64,000 nucleotides of DNA from Epichloe hybrida (taxonomy: Eukaryota; Ascomycota; Sordariomycetes; Hypocreales; Clavicipitaceae): NCBI GenBank assembly GCA_019022495.1, contig JAFEKR010000005.1:1922001-1986000 (forward strand). The letters run 5' to 3'. The number at the start of each line of letters is the position of its first letter. Position 1 is the first letter of the stretch. Shown here in pieces: positions 1 to 10,559 of this stretch. The position numbers and the translations under genes were made by a program. The notes beneath the pieces are model-generated. The model saw only the letters and a list, made by a program, of their open reading frames with translations. It did not search any database and had not been told where the DNA came from.

Positions 1-343
1 CCCTTTATTAGTGTTGCTAGGTATACCCAGCCATGCGGGGAGCCATGGCCTCTCAAGTAAATTTTTCTCCGCTTGTTAGGGATGTGGAATAAGTTATAAT
101 CGTGAAAAAAAGACCAGATATATTCAATGACAATTGGTAGCAATACAAGGACAAAAAGTACACAGCATTGTAGACAGCTGGCACTCCAACGTAATTTTGG
201 GATACTGGCTAATCCTAGGAGAATTCATGGGGCCGCCTTGAGCAGATGATCGAAGCATGGCTGATTAAAAAATACGGCAGAGCCTGCAGAAGACACTTGA
301 CAAGGCTAAAATTTACAAAGGCATAGCAAGATCGGTGTCAAGT
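1..343. other. Intergenic edge, no gene seen
   Basis: This stretch lies downstream of the complex I subunit gene that ends at 344. No reading frame with recognisable similarity, RNA gene or repeat is visible. It probably holds the 3' untranslated region and terminator of that minus-strand gene, although no clear polyadenylation motif could be fixed by eye. Confidence 0.5.
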
Positions 344-1171
344 TTACATGGACTTTCTGTCGAAATATTCCCACTGACCCTCGACCGGTTTCTCCTCCAA
401 ATTTTCCCATCTACGTGGATGGTCAGTGCTGTTGAGTTCACAAAGCCAATACCAGGACGTTGAATGATACTTACACTTTAGCCATCTCCATGGTCTTGAT
501 GATCCGAAGTTCACCTTCAGCAACTTGTATGACTTCCTCAATAAGGCCGGCTCCAATATTATGTTCTAGTTCCTGAATCCTGTTATATAGTCAGCTTTGT
601 ATAGCATTGATATCGCCATCCTCACTCACTGGTCGGCTGTCAACTGAGGCTCATCCTCCCATTCGATTTTTTCATGATCTTCTAATGGTTTTTGCTCAGC
701 CCAGACAACTTGATCGCTTCTCTCGGCTGGAGTTCGAATGCCTTCAAGTTCACCACCCTCATCGGCCTCTCCATCCCATTCCTCGTAGCGAATATCGCCA
801 GCCTCATGCTTTGCGCCAATTATAAATACACGATCGCCAAGCTTTACTGTCCTAGCTTCACTGCCATCGACTCGACCGCTAGCGACTCGAAATTGCTCTG
901 GGTTCTTTCTGATGAGCTCCTTCGCCTTGGCAGCCCATTCTTCGTAACCAGCTGGAACGACCTTTTCAACTAGGTTCATACGATGCTTAGTGACGGCTTC
1001 AACAGATTGCCGGTAAAGAGACTTCTCGGGTATCGACTGAAGCTTGTTGAGCGTGCTACCGTATAGGTAAAGAAGGGTTGATCGCGGGCTGGAATGAGTC
1101 CAAAGCCCAGCCAGACCGGTAGGAGTGCCCGGCTCCAGATAGCGCGCGAGGACGCGCGTAGTCGGCCGCAT
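344..1171 (-). CDS. nuo-32: NADH:ubiquinone oxidoreductase 29.9-kDa subunit (NDUFA5/B13 family)
   Basis: This is an accessory subunit of the peripheral arm of mitochondrial respiratory complex I. I place three exons on the minus strand, 1171-630, 579-475 and 428-344, giving 243 residues. Donors are GTGAGT and GTAAGT, acceptors ACAG and CAACAG, and the frame is kept across both junctions. The protein opens with MRPTTRVLARYLEPGTPTGL and continues into the NDUFA5 core (YRQSVEAVTKHRMNLVEKV, about residues 50-75). The C-terminus EEKPVEGQWEYF is also typical of the fungal protein. An upstream in-frame ATG at 1291 exists, but the start at 1171 begins with an Arg-rich stretch as expected for a mitochondrial protein. 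The longer fungal form (about 30 kDa against about 13 kDa in mammals) fits. Identification rests on family recall, exons on reading the splice sites. Confidence 0.88.
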
Positions 1172-1829
1172 GCTAGCGAGTTTCAATTTTTGGATCACTG
1201 ACGCTGAACAAGCTGGTAATAAGTATGTCGATGTTTCTGTCAGGAGCAAGCTCCAATCATCAAGGGTCATCAATCGTGTCACGTGACCCAAGCTAGCCTA
1301 GGATCGATGTGCCAACCGACAGTACATGTGGGTTTCGTTATTTCCAAACAGGGAGGGGGGGCGACTACACCAAGACCTATACTTTTTGATTACCATTATC
1401 TTGGGATTTTTATCTATTCAAGTTTCATATGAAAAATCATGAATATGTCAGACTTCGCGAGTCATTGTGCATCTTGTAAAGTCAGTCAATGTTCTCCTAG
1501 CCAGGTTTCTGTATAGCTAGCATTTACTGTGTAGAAACAAACCCTTCGCAAACTCCCCCCAACTCAACCGAACTGGACAGATGTCATAACGAACTTTGAA
1601 ATGAAATACAGAGTCCGTGAGCTGAATTACATATCAACAGTAGAATGAACTTCTGCTTCGAATATTAAGACACGTATACATTCGTCATAATGACATCAAC
1701 GTCGATGAAAGGACTTTTTTTCTTCACCCAACAGGGAATGGTGCATCCATACAGATCTGGATATCAAAGAAGAATTTGGTGCACGTGAGATACCATGGAC
1801 TCCAGTCTAAAGGAATAACCGAAGTCTCT
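1172..1829. promoter_or_regulatory. Tandem intergenic: promoter of nuo-32 and 3' region of MSP1
   Basis: About 660 bp separate the start of the complex I gene from the stop of MSP1, both on the minus strand. The stretch therefore holds the MSP1 3' untranslated region and the nuo-32 promoter. No coding frame or repeat is recognised. An oligo-C/G run near 1352-1361 and pyrimidine tracts near 1550 are visible, but I cannot assign binding sites. Confidence 0.5.
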
Positions 1830-3283
1830 TCAATCTTGACTTTCAGCAGCGAGTTCATCTAAATCCTCGCAGTCACCATCGGATACTTCACTGCCGGCTT
1901 TTTCTTCACGGTCAGTATAACTGGGTTTGTTTCTGCCTTGAATCCTATATCCAGCACGTTGTCCGAAGAAGTCGTCAGTTCTGATACCACGGAAATGGGC
2001 AGGGTCTACAGAAACCATCTGCCGCCCTTCCGCTCGATGCTGTCGCATGTATTCCCGCACGGGCGCCATGGCAGCGTCTCGGCATGCTTCCTTGATATCG
2101 CTTCCCGACAGCCCCGCCGTGATTTTCGACACGTAATTTAGGTCAAAATGCTCCGAGTCGGTTTTGGTATCTTGCAAAATGAGTTGCAGAATCCTTCGTC
2201 GCTGTTTGAGACCTGGAAGTGGCACAGGAAATTTCTTGGGCATGCGTCGCAAAATCGCCTCGTCAATGTCGTTGATTCGGTTAGTTGCTCCCAAAACAAC
2301 GATTTGTTTTGGCATGCCAGATGAGTTGGCAGATGTGAGACCATCCCACAACGTCATGAACCTTTTATTTGTGTTAGCAACTGAAATAGCAAAAAAATTG
2401 CGCAGGTGAGGTTCATACTCGGCCTTGACCATGCCACTGGCTTCGTGCTCTCCACTTCTCCGTGTCCCCAAAACTGCATCAATTTCGTCGATGAAAATAA
2501 TTGCCGGCTGCATTTTGCGAGCCAAAGAGAAAACAGCACGAACTATTTTGTTGGAATCACCGTACCACTTCTCTGTCATTGTTGAGATGTGGAGATTAAT
2601 GAACGAAGCACCACTTTCATGAGCTAGTGCCTTTGCCAGCATTGTTTTCCCACATCCTGGTGGCCCAAAAAGAAGCACCCCAGAAGGTGCAGAGAGTAAA
2701 GGTGCCGCATGAGAGTACAGATGTGGCATTGTAAGCGGGTAAATGACGGATTCCTTGAGCTCTTCGATAATCGCATCCAAGCCCCCAATATCTAGAAAGT
2801 TAACAACAATTAGGGGACTCCTCATAAGTGATCCATATATTGAGATGCTCAAAAGACCTACCATCGAATCCGACGTGAATATCTTCTGGCGGGACCATCT
2901 CCAAAGCAACCAGATTCTCATACTCATTCAAGGCCAGGTCTTCGATCTTTCTGGGGCCACTTCCTTCGCCTCCATCGCCGGTTGTATCATTATCTTCAGC
3001 ACGACGGCGATTTAGGCGCTCGAGATGAGCTTTTGCTTGTCGTCGAGTTTGATCGTGCTTCTCTTTGTCCGGATCCGCAAGGTTGCTTAACATTGGTGTC
3101 AATAAGTTCCTGGCTACATACAGACCGGCTGTCATCTGCATATGATGTAGACAATCAGTAATGGGGTAATGAAAGACACATTAGGGGAAACAGTAAATAA
3201 GCCCTGAGTATTGGATGACATACCATGCCCGCGAACAATAAAAGATCCAAGGCGACGTCGCCGAGCTTACGTCGTTCGCCCAT
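1830..3283 (-). CDS. MSP1: Msp1/ATAD1-type AAA+ ATPase, mitochondrial outer-membrane protein extractase
   Basis: Msp1 pulls mislocalised tail-anchored and stalled precursor proteins out of the mitochondrial outer membrane. Four exons on the minus strand (3283-3224, 3135-2862, 2791-2419, 2361-1830) give 412 residues. Exon 1 plus the start of exon 2 make the N-terminal membrane anchor (about residues 10-32). A charged linker follows, then the AAA+ domain: DDIGGLD near 111-117, Walker A GPPGCGKT at 154-161, Walker B FIDEID at 211-216, GATNR sensor-1 region, and the Msp1-typical RGIRTDDFF near the C-terminus. Joining HVGFD to DIGGLD across intron 2 restores the family motif. The third intron (2362-2418, 57 nt) has no stop and is in frame, so a simple ORF caller would read through it; removing it restores KAEFMTLWDGL. 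The gene is divergent from CSM1. The C-terminal tail after about residue 360 is less certain. Confidence 0.9.
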
Positions 3284-3895
3284 GCCAACAATCCAGTTTA
3301 ACCACGGGAATGATTTCCCGGGCATCAGGGCAAGATAACAAATTGACTCAAACCGGTTGAATATTTGTCCTTCTTAACGCGAATGTGCCGTCCAAAAAAT
3401 GTTGTGGTCGCGTATGTAAGGCTGCACATGGATTGAATGATACTGGGCGACAGTATTTTTGTTGATATTGCCGAATGCGTGAAAAATTGTGACGTTTGGA
3501 AGATGCACCTGGGAATTTGGTCTGAAGAACGAACACCTGGAAATGCTTGTCGGGGAGGTATTAGCGATCAGTCAGCCACGTTCCTAGATGCACTTCATTC
3601 TTGCCACACAAGTTGGGGTGTCCTTACTAAGCAGTCAGGCAGTCTACCGAGGTTGAGCGTGGCTGGAGCTTTCGCATATCGTCCCCACCTGGTTGTTTAC
3701 ATTTTACCCGAAAGGGAAATGCGTATTATTGTGTCGCAAGATCTCGGACGTTCAACCGTCTTCCGAACTTTTCCTATTTCCAGATTACGCAGTTTTACAA
3801 AGATTCAAGTTGCAATATTAACGTAAATTTGGGTTGTAATCACGCTTCTCGCGTCAAAATCATCCTTTTTCTTCAGATCTCGATTAAATTTAACC
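3284..3895. promoter_or_regulatory. Shared divergent promoter region between MSP1 and CSM1
   Basis: The starts of MSP1 (minus) and CSM1 (plus) are 612 bp apart with nothing credible between them, so both promoters must lie here. A 129-codon frame at 3437-3826 on the plus strand has no recognisable domain and is treated as chance. No TATA box or known fungal site could be assigned with confidence. Confidence 0.55.
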
Positions 3896-5382
3896 ATGCC
3901 TCCTCTTCCGAGAGTCACTGGAGGGTTTGCATCAATGATGATGTCCGACTCAGAGCCAGATTTCGACGACGTTGAAACGATTGAAGTCCTACCGTCTAGA
4001 GGAATGAATAAGAATCCAGCCACGGCGGCGACGGGAAATAACAAACGACCAGGCAACAAGGCAAATCGCGTGACGAAACCTGCACAACGTCATGGGCGAA
4101 GCAACAATAATGGAGGATATGTCTCCCATCCTGCGACGGCGCGGCAAATTTTGGGAGAAAAAACCAACAATCATTCTCTAACAGGTACTTTGGATGACAA
4201 TCATAAGCCTTTTGGGCGATCGAAGAGCTACGATGGTGGCGGTCTCGATACAAAGGAGGAGCGGGAACATCATGATTCCAAACGGCCACACGAAACGACA
4301 GATGACTTAGAAGACATAAGCAAGCATATCCATTGTATCGATGAAAACATAGCAAACGATCAAAACTTGTTGCCTATGGATGTTGACGATAATACAGACG
4401 CTGCAGTAGCTTCCTCGGAACCTCAAGAAGTAATCTGGAGCAAAGATATGAAAATTAAGAAATCAGCCTGTTTATACGATGCAGCTGAATGCGCGATGGG
4501 GAAAGAACTCACTGAGTTAAAAAGAAAATACGATGTCTTGGAGGCACGACATGTCAAGTTACGCGATGTGGGTGTCAAAGCTGCCGAGTGCAACTTTGAA
4601 AGACTTAAGAGGCAGTCCAAAGAAACCGCAGCAGGTAGGAATCGGTTTAGGCCCACCAATTTTCATGCGATTGGAGACCTTTTACTAACCACACAAGTTG
4701 AACAGCATCTGCAAAACTGATTAGCGAGCTGAAAGCAGAGCTTGCTATTCAATCCGGCGTGATCAAGCAGAATGAACAAATCGGTCGTCAACTGGAGCGC
4801 AGCGAGGCGAGCGTCGGCGAACTGGAGAAAACCATAGCTGATCTGACTGCTTCACTCTTGAAGGCCAGGTCCGAAATCCAGTCTATGTCTGCCAAACTTT
4901 CCGCAAGTCGTGCGGTGGGAGCAGGGGCAAACATGCCTGCAAACATGATGAAAACAGTAACCGGAGGCTCCATATCAACTCCATCAGGAGTAGTTCTGGC
5001 GGCAAAGGCCAAAGAGGACCTCTATGGGGACTTGACTGGTCTCATTGTGAGGGGAACAAGTCAGATCAATGGTGAGGATGTGTTTGACTGTATTCAAACA
5101 GGAAGGAATGGGAGTAAGTCTGCCATTTGCCTATGCCTATTTCCTGCGTAATACTTACGACCTACAGCGCTTCACTTCAAGCTGGCTTTGGAAGCTGGAG
5201 ATGACGCCGAAAAATACGATGAGGTTCAGTTCACGTACAGACCGCAATTAGATGCAGAGCGGGATCGTGATTTGGTGACGGTTTTACCGGATTACCTAGT
5301 GGAGGACATAACGTTTACGCGAACACAGGCGTCTAACTTCTACAGCAAGCTGAACAAATCTCTTACGGGACGCCTGCACTGA
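3896..5382 (+). CDS. CSM1: Monopolin subunit Csm1/Pcs1-like chromosome segregation protein
   Basis: Csm1 (fission yeast Pcs1) is the monopolin/kinetochore clamp protein that prevents merotelic attachment and organises nucleolar chromatin. Exons 3896-4634, 4706-5113 and 5168-5382 give 453 residues. Introns are 71 and 54 bp, with a CTAAC branch sequence near 4685 in the first, and acceptors GAACAG and CTACAG. The N-terminus is acidic then basic and low in complexity (SDSEPDFDDVETIEVLPSRG). A long coiled coil spans about residues 195-330 (LISELKAELAIQSG and QIGRQLERSEASVGELEKTI). The C-terminal globular Csm1 domain follows, from EDLYGDLTGLIVRG to the end, with the typical YRPQLDAERDRDLV and QASNFYSKLNKSL. 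Start choice is not certain: the in-frame Met cluster about 14 codons later (MMMSDSEP) is an alternative. MSP1 lies divergently upstream. Confidence 0.85.
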
Positions 5383-6018
5383 AATTTGTGATTAAGAGGT
5401 CTGGATCATTTCACTAGTCGAGTCCTTGGCCTCATTTTACAGCTCATCAAAGGTTCGAGTGCTGGAAATAGTACTTATCTAGGCATTATTGCAGATTCAA
5501 TTACCAGGTCAGCCAACAAGCTTGCAGCGCCCATCGAGCAAGTCGCGATTGGGCACAATTAACTGCAAAACTAATGCTATGGACTCGGTGCTGTTACTGA
5601 CTCGATACCAGAACCCAATGTTGCCCTTCAAACCATACTCTGCTACCCAGTAGGCTCGCGGGTTCTCTGCTCAACAAGCAGTGAGCACACACACACACGC
5701 TGCCAATCAGCGGCTGCCTTGGCGCCGCGCAAAGAAAATTAAAGCCGATCACAGGGAGCTACCTAGCCAGCCAATGACGATCTAGGTGTCCACAGTAAAG
5801 CTATCCACGTCCGCACGCACGAAAAGCTCCCTTTGAGACTGTGCGACCATTTATTATACCGAAGAATAAGATTTCAATCTGCGTAGGAAAGTGTGGTTTA
5901 CGCGTCAATTCGACTTTCAGTCACTCCTTGATTTGACAATGCGCGCGCAGCTGCGAGCATCCATCTGTTGAATTACTCGGAATAGCGTACGACACTCGCA
6001 ACATCAGCCGCAACAATT
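5383..6018. promoter_or_regulatory. Intergenic: CSM1 3' end and MCD4 promoter
   Basis: These 636 bp separate two plus-strand genes. A short CA/TG microsatellite (about 5685-5698) and a GCGCGCGC run near 5942-5948 are visible. The sequence just before the MCD4 ATG (CAACAATTATGG) is a reasonable fungal start context. No RNA gene or repeat family was recognised. Confidence 0.5.
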
Positions 6019-9000
6019 ATGGCTGTCACTCGCTTCGCCTTCTTGACCACGGCCGTCATTTTTCACCTTGTCTATATATATGCAATATTTGACATATATT
6101 TTGTCAGCCCAATCGTGTCTGGGATGGAACTGTTTGGTGTCGAACGCTCACCATCAGTCAAACCCCCTGCCGACAGATTGGTCCTGTTCGTTGGTCAGTA
6201 TTGGAATTCCTCTAATGTAAAACAAGGGCCTGACTCTTCCCTGTGCTAGGTGATGGATTGAGAGCAGACAAAGCTTTCCAGTCGTTCCCCGAGCCCTATC
6301 CACGTACCGATGATGACTTGCGTCCTCGACCACTTGCTCCTTTCCTCAGATCGCGAGTCCTCGAATATGGCACATTTGGCGTCTCCCATACTCGGGTGCC
6401 GACGGAATCTCGCCCTGGCCATGTTGCTCTAATCGCTGGTCTCTATGAGGATGTTTCTGCTGTCGCCACTGGCTGGAAATTCAATCCCGTTAACTTTGAT
6501 AGCGTATTTAATCGCAGCCGCCACACCTGGAGTTGGGGAAGTCCGGACATCTTGCCCATGTTTAAGCATGGGGCAGTCTTGGGTCGAGTTGATGCATTCA
6601 CGTACGAGCCCGAGTTTGAAGACTTCAGTCAAGATTCCCTTCGTCTAGATTATTGGGTTTTTAACCATGTGAAGGATTTTTTCGCAGAAGCTGCCATGAA
6701 TCAGACTCTAAACAAAGCTCTTCGTCAAGATAAGATAGTACTCTTCTTACACCTACTAGGACTTGACACTGCTGGACATTCATATCGTCCATATTCGAAA
6801 GAGTATCTAAATAACATTAAAGTTGTCGATCAAGGTGTCAAAGAAATATCAGACCTTGTCCAACAATTCTATGCTGATAACAGAACTGCATTTGTCTTCA
6901 CAGCGGATCATGGCATGAGTGACTGGGGCAGTCACGGAGATGGTCATCCGGACAACACCAGGACGCCCCTCATCACCTGGGGATCGGGTGTGGCCGCTCC
7001 TGAGTTATACGACGGTTCTGTCGCGCCAGGGCACGACGATTACTCATCAAAATGGGGGCTCGATCATGTTCGTCGTCATGACATTAATCAGGCCGACGTT
7101 GCCGCTCTCATGTCCTATTTAATTGGAACCGAATTTCCCGCAAATTCTGTCGGAGAGCTCCCATTGTCATATATATCAGCCGATACTAATGAAAAGGCAG
7201 TAGCATCTCTTGTCAACGCGAGGAGCATACTGGAAATGTATCTTGTAAAGGAGAAGAACAAGAAAACGAGTGAGATACGGTTCAGGCCGTATCGAGCTTT
7301 CAGTGACGGACGGTTCACCCCCGAAAAGCGTGTTGCCGCAATCCAGCACCTGATCGCGAATGGAAAGTATGAGGAGGCTATCGAAGAATCCAACACCCTT
7401 ATTCAAGTAACACTAGAAGGTTTGCGTTATATCCAAACATATGATTGGCTCTTCCTCAGAGCTCTCATCACGATAGGCTATCTGGGATGGATGGCATATG
7501 CACTCACCACAGTCATTGACATGTTCGTGGTTCGCGATGAAGTGCCCGTTCAGAGAACTTTCTTGAGCACAGCAGCCTTCTCTGCCGTGCTTTTTTCTCT
7601 TTATGCATCATTCTTCATTTCCAAGTCGCCAGTCACATACTATCTATACTCACTGTTTCCCGTCTTATTTTGGGAAGAAGTTTTCGCTCACCGAGAGAGC
7701 CTACTTCGCGGCAAAGCCGTGCTGTTAGCGAATGTCCAGTCTACTGGAGATATATTGACGCTGTTGTTGCACAGCGTTCTATATGTTGCTGTGATACAGT
7801 CCTTGGTAAGCACAAAAGCCGAGTCAATGATGTTCACCTGCTATTCTGTCATTATCCCATCTCGACCGCAGCATACTGACGAAATTCCAGGCTGTAGGCT
7901 ACATTTACCGTGAGGTGCTCACAGGTATCTTTGTCATGGCTGCCGCTTGGCCTGCTGCATACGGGCTGTCTTTTCTTCAGAGACATGCCTTGCTCAGCAT
8001 AATATGGGCAGTCTCATGCTTGATCATGAGCAGCTTCACGTTGCTCCCAGTCATGAAGGTCGAGAGTGTATCCCTGATGTAAGTTTGCTACTGCGCTGGT
8101 TTCCCTACAAGCAGACTCGCATAATTGACGAATGGCAGTTTGGCCGGTGGCTGCCTTATGTTTTTCATAGGCCTGTTATATCTCTATTTCGAGGATAGCG
8201 TGCTATCGGATTTCGCATGGAGCGCCAAGACGAACACTCCACGCAGTCATACAAGAACAGTCATTCAACGAACCTTGACTGGAATTCAGGTATTTTGGTC
8301 TTCACTCCTCGATTTCGCTCACATCTGCTTCAGTCCATCTCTCATTTCCCCATGGCAGACTGTGTCAATTTCGTCCTATAATTGTGGCTCACGAGTCTCT
8401 AGGTTGGCTTGATTCCGTTATCAATGCTTGTTACACGATCCAGCGCCTTGTCTCTGCAAGCTAAGCAAGGCCTTCCCTTTGGAAATCAAGTTGTGGGGTG
8501 GGTTGTTCTCAGTAAGTCATAGTTTGCTTGGTTCATTCCTTTCTTCTGTGCCATGCAATTCTGACTATTGAAAGTCGTTTCGATTTTGTTGCCAATCTCC
8601 TATCGCCTTCAATCCAACACTCACTACATGCATAGACTGGTCATTGTTTTCTTGACCTGTGCACCCACCTTCGTGATTCTCGCAATATCATATGAAGGTA
8701 TCTTTTACGCTGTCTTCTTTATCACTCTGTTAGTTTGGGTTCATCTCGAGTCTGCGATTGAACGGTTCTCCCGCCAAAGCCGGCATCCTATTGTTGGCGC
8801 CGACTACCAAAACATGGACAGCCCAGGCCCGAATCAATATCGGATGCTCAGATTGTCAGACGCTCGTATATCACTTTTCTTCCTGGTGCTTCTACAATCA
8901 GCCTTCTTCAGCACCGGGAATATTGCCTCAATTTCCTCCTTCAGCCTCGAGAGTGTGTGTCGTCTAATACCCTTATTTGACCCATTTTCACAAGGTGCAC

Positions 9001-9386
9001 TTTTAATTTTGAAGTTAATGATACCCTTTGCCCTCATTTCGGCTAATTTGGGGGTGTTAAACAAGAAGCTTAGGATTGCACTGTCGGCTCTTTTCATGTT
9101 GGTCATGGCAATTAGTGACGTCCTAACTCTCTATTTTTTCTGGGTTGTGAAGGATGAAGGGTCGTGGCTAGAAATTGGCTCTACTATCAGCCATTTCGTC
9201 ATAGCGAGTCTTCTGTGTGTCTTCCTTGCCGCCCTTGAAGCTGTCAGCGCCATGTTTATATCAGGCATAGAAGTGGACAGTGAGCCGCAGAGATTGTCCT
9301 TGGCTATATCGCACCAATCCAGCGCCCAGGACAGAGGTACGAAACCCTCCAATGGATTTACCAATGCGTCCATGGATCAAAGCTAG
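6019..9386 (+). CDS. MCD4: GPI ethanolamine phosphate transferase 1 (Mcd4/PIG-N)
   Basis: Mcd4 adds ethanolamine phosphate to the first mannose of the GPI anchor precursor in the endoplasmic reticulum. I read six exons: 6019-6193, 6250-7805, 7891-8078, 8139-8289, 8403-8511 and 8575-9386, giving 996 residues, the normal size of the family. A signal-anchor helix lies at about residues 7-27, followed by the invariant FDIYFVSPIVSGM. The lumenal alkaline-phosphatase-like domain shows the metal and nucleophile residues: Asp60 in VGDGLRAD, Thr110 in RVPTESRPGH, Asp231 and His235 in DTAGHSY, Asp278/His279 in ADHGMSDWGSHGDG. From about residue 440 a multi-pass membrane half (PigN domain) follows. All five introns keep frame and restore family motifs. 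The last exon tail after about residue 975 is not conserved. It is the last host gene before the transposon block. Confidence 0.93.
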
Positions 9387-9712
9387 CAAGTGCATATGAT
9401 ATATAGAAGAAGAAAATACCTCATAGTTAATAAGTGAGTAAGTGCTAACGATCGCCCCTACATTGATTTCCTGTAAATAGTGGAATCTGAGTACGAGTCT
9501 ATCTCGTTATTAGGGAAGCAAGTTATCTTACATGTAGTCTGGGGTTAAAAGACCGCGCGGCGATTCCGAAGATTTGTACAAGCACAGCAAGTGTTGTGGA
9601 AAGATGAGATGAATTTAAAAACAAACAGTGGGTCCTAGTGAGCATACTATCGGATTCTACATAGCAATCTAATCTAGTAATTCAATGATTGAGGCTTTGG
9701 AATTAGGACCTC
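9387..9712. other. MCD4 3' flank, no gene
   Basis: This is ordinary-composition sequence between the MCD4 stop and the first MITE. It contains a 15-bp word (ACAGTGGGTCCTAGT, 9626-9640) that recurs in inverted orientation at about 10193-10207 on the other side of the MITE. Nothing else is recognised. Confidence 0.5.
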
Positions 9713-9714
9713 TA

Positions 9715-10108
9715 AACGCGCATCTGTCTTTTCTTAAATGCGCATCTGCCCTTAGTCCTAAAACAGAATAAGTACCTTTCCACCTAATTCCCTGCCAAAG
9801 ATACTAGCTCTCTTTAGTGGCGAATGCGGGCAGCTTATGGCAGCTTACTGCAACGTGCAACGCTTCTCTCTAAGCCACCTGCGAGTTAAATACGATTTAT
9901 TCCGTATAATCCGCCGTCAGGGCAGTTATAATAGCTTTAATAGTAGCTTTTTTAATGATATAATACCTTGAAATATCACATAGAATAAGCATCTTAATTG
10001 ATAGTAAAATTCAACAGACGCAAGCCATAGCGAAATTAGGTGGGTGGGTTGTCCTTCCGTTTTAGGACTAAGGGCAGATGCGCATTTAAGAAAAGACAGA
10101 TGCGCATT
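9715..10108. mobile_element. MITE-1, palindromic miniature element with TA duplication
   Basis: About 394 bp are bounded by long inverted repeats. The left end (9715-9764) and right end (10060-10108) match as reverse complements with few differences. The outer arm carries the word AAATGCGCATCTG twice, and weaker similarity (around CCACCTAATT) extends to about 80 bp inward. The element is flanked by TA on both sides (9713-9714 and 10109-10110), as expected for a non-autonomous Tc1/mariner-type element. It has no coding capacity and little RIP damage, consistent with its short length. It lies 330 bp downstream of MCD4. Confidence 0.8.
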
Positions 10109-10110
10109 TA

Positions 10111-10253
10111 GGCGTCCTTGGAATCAAGGGAGTTAAAGTGGGGTCATAGTAATCCCAAAGAATTTCCATCAGAGTCGCCGTTGCTGCTGCTTTACTAGGA
10201 CCCACTGTAACATAATTCTTTGCTATCTCTGAAGTTCTAAGATTAATTACACC
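10111..10253. other. Host sequence between MITE-1 and the Tc1 element
   Basis: These 143 bp have normal composition and include the inverted copy of the 15-bp word from 9626. A short minus-strand open frame overlaps this piece and the neighbouring terminal repeat, but no domain is recognisable and it is not called as a gene. Confidence 0.4.
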
Positions 10254-10255
10254 TA

Positions 10256-10295
10256 CGGATGTCCGAGTCAAAAGTCGTGTCCCCTGCACAAGTCC
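10256..10295 (+). repeat. Left terminal inverted repeat of the Tc1-type element
   Basis: Forty bases starting CGGATGTCCGAG match the reverse complement of 56147-56186 exactly. TA precedes it at 10254-10255. Confidence 0.9.
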
Positions 10296-10559
10296 CACAA
10301 CCCCTGCAGGCTGCTGCCTATATTAGCCTTAGGCACACAAATAGCTTAGAATAACACAAGGGAAATTAAACTAGGTACCTTCGCCATATAAACTATATGC
10401 AAAAGTAACCTATCCTAGTTATTATTAGATTCTTTCTCTATATTATTAGAATCCAAGGCATTAAGGGCATTAGGACTATTAGGACTGTTAACCTCACGAG
10501 GGTCTAAAATCCACCTTCTTTTATTATCATTATTATTATTAATAGTAGTAGTAGCAGCT

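Noticed and set aside
3437..3826. 129-codon plus-strand frame between MSP1 and CSM1
   Set aside because: No domain, no conserved-looking segment, and it overlaps the only space for two promoters.
10086..10298. 70-codon minus-strand frame near MITE-1 and the Tc1 end
   Set aside because: It overlaps a terminal inverted repeat and MITE sequence and shows no family resemblance; most likely chance.
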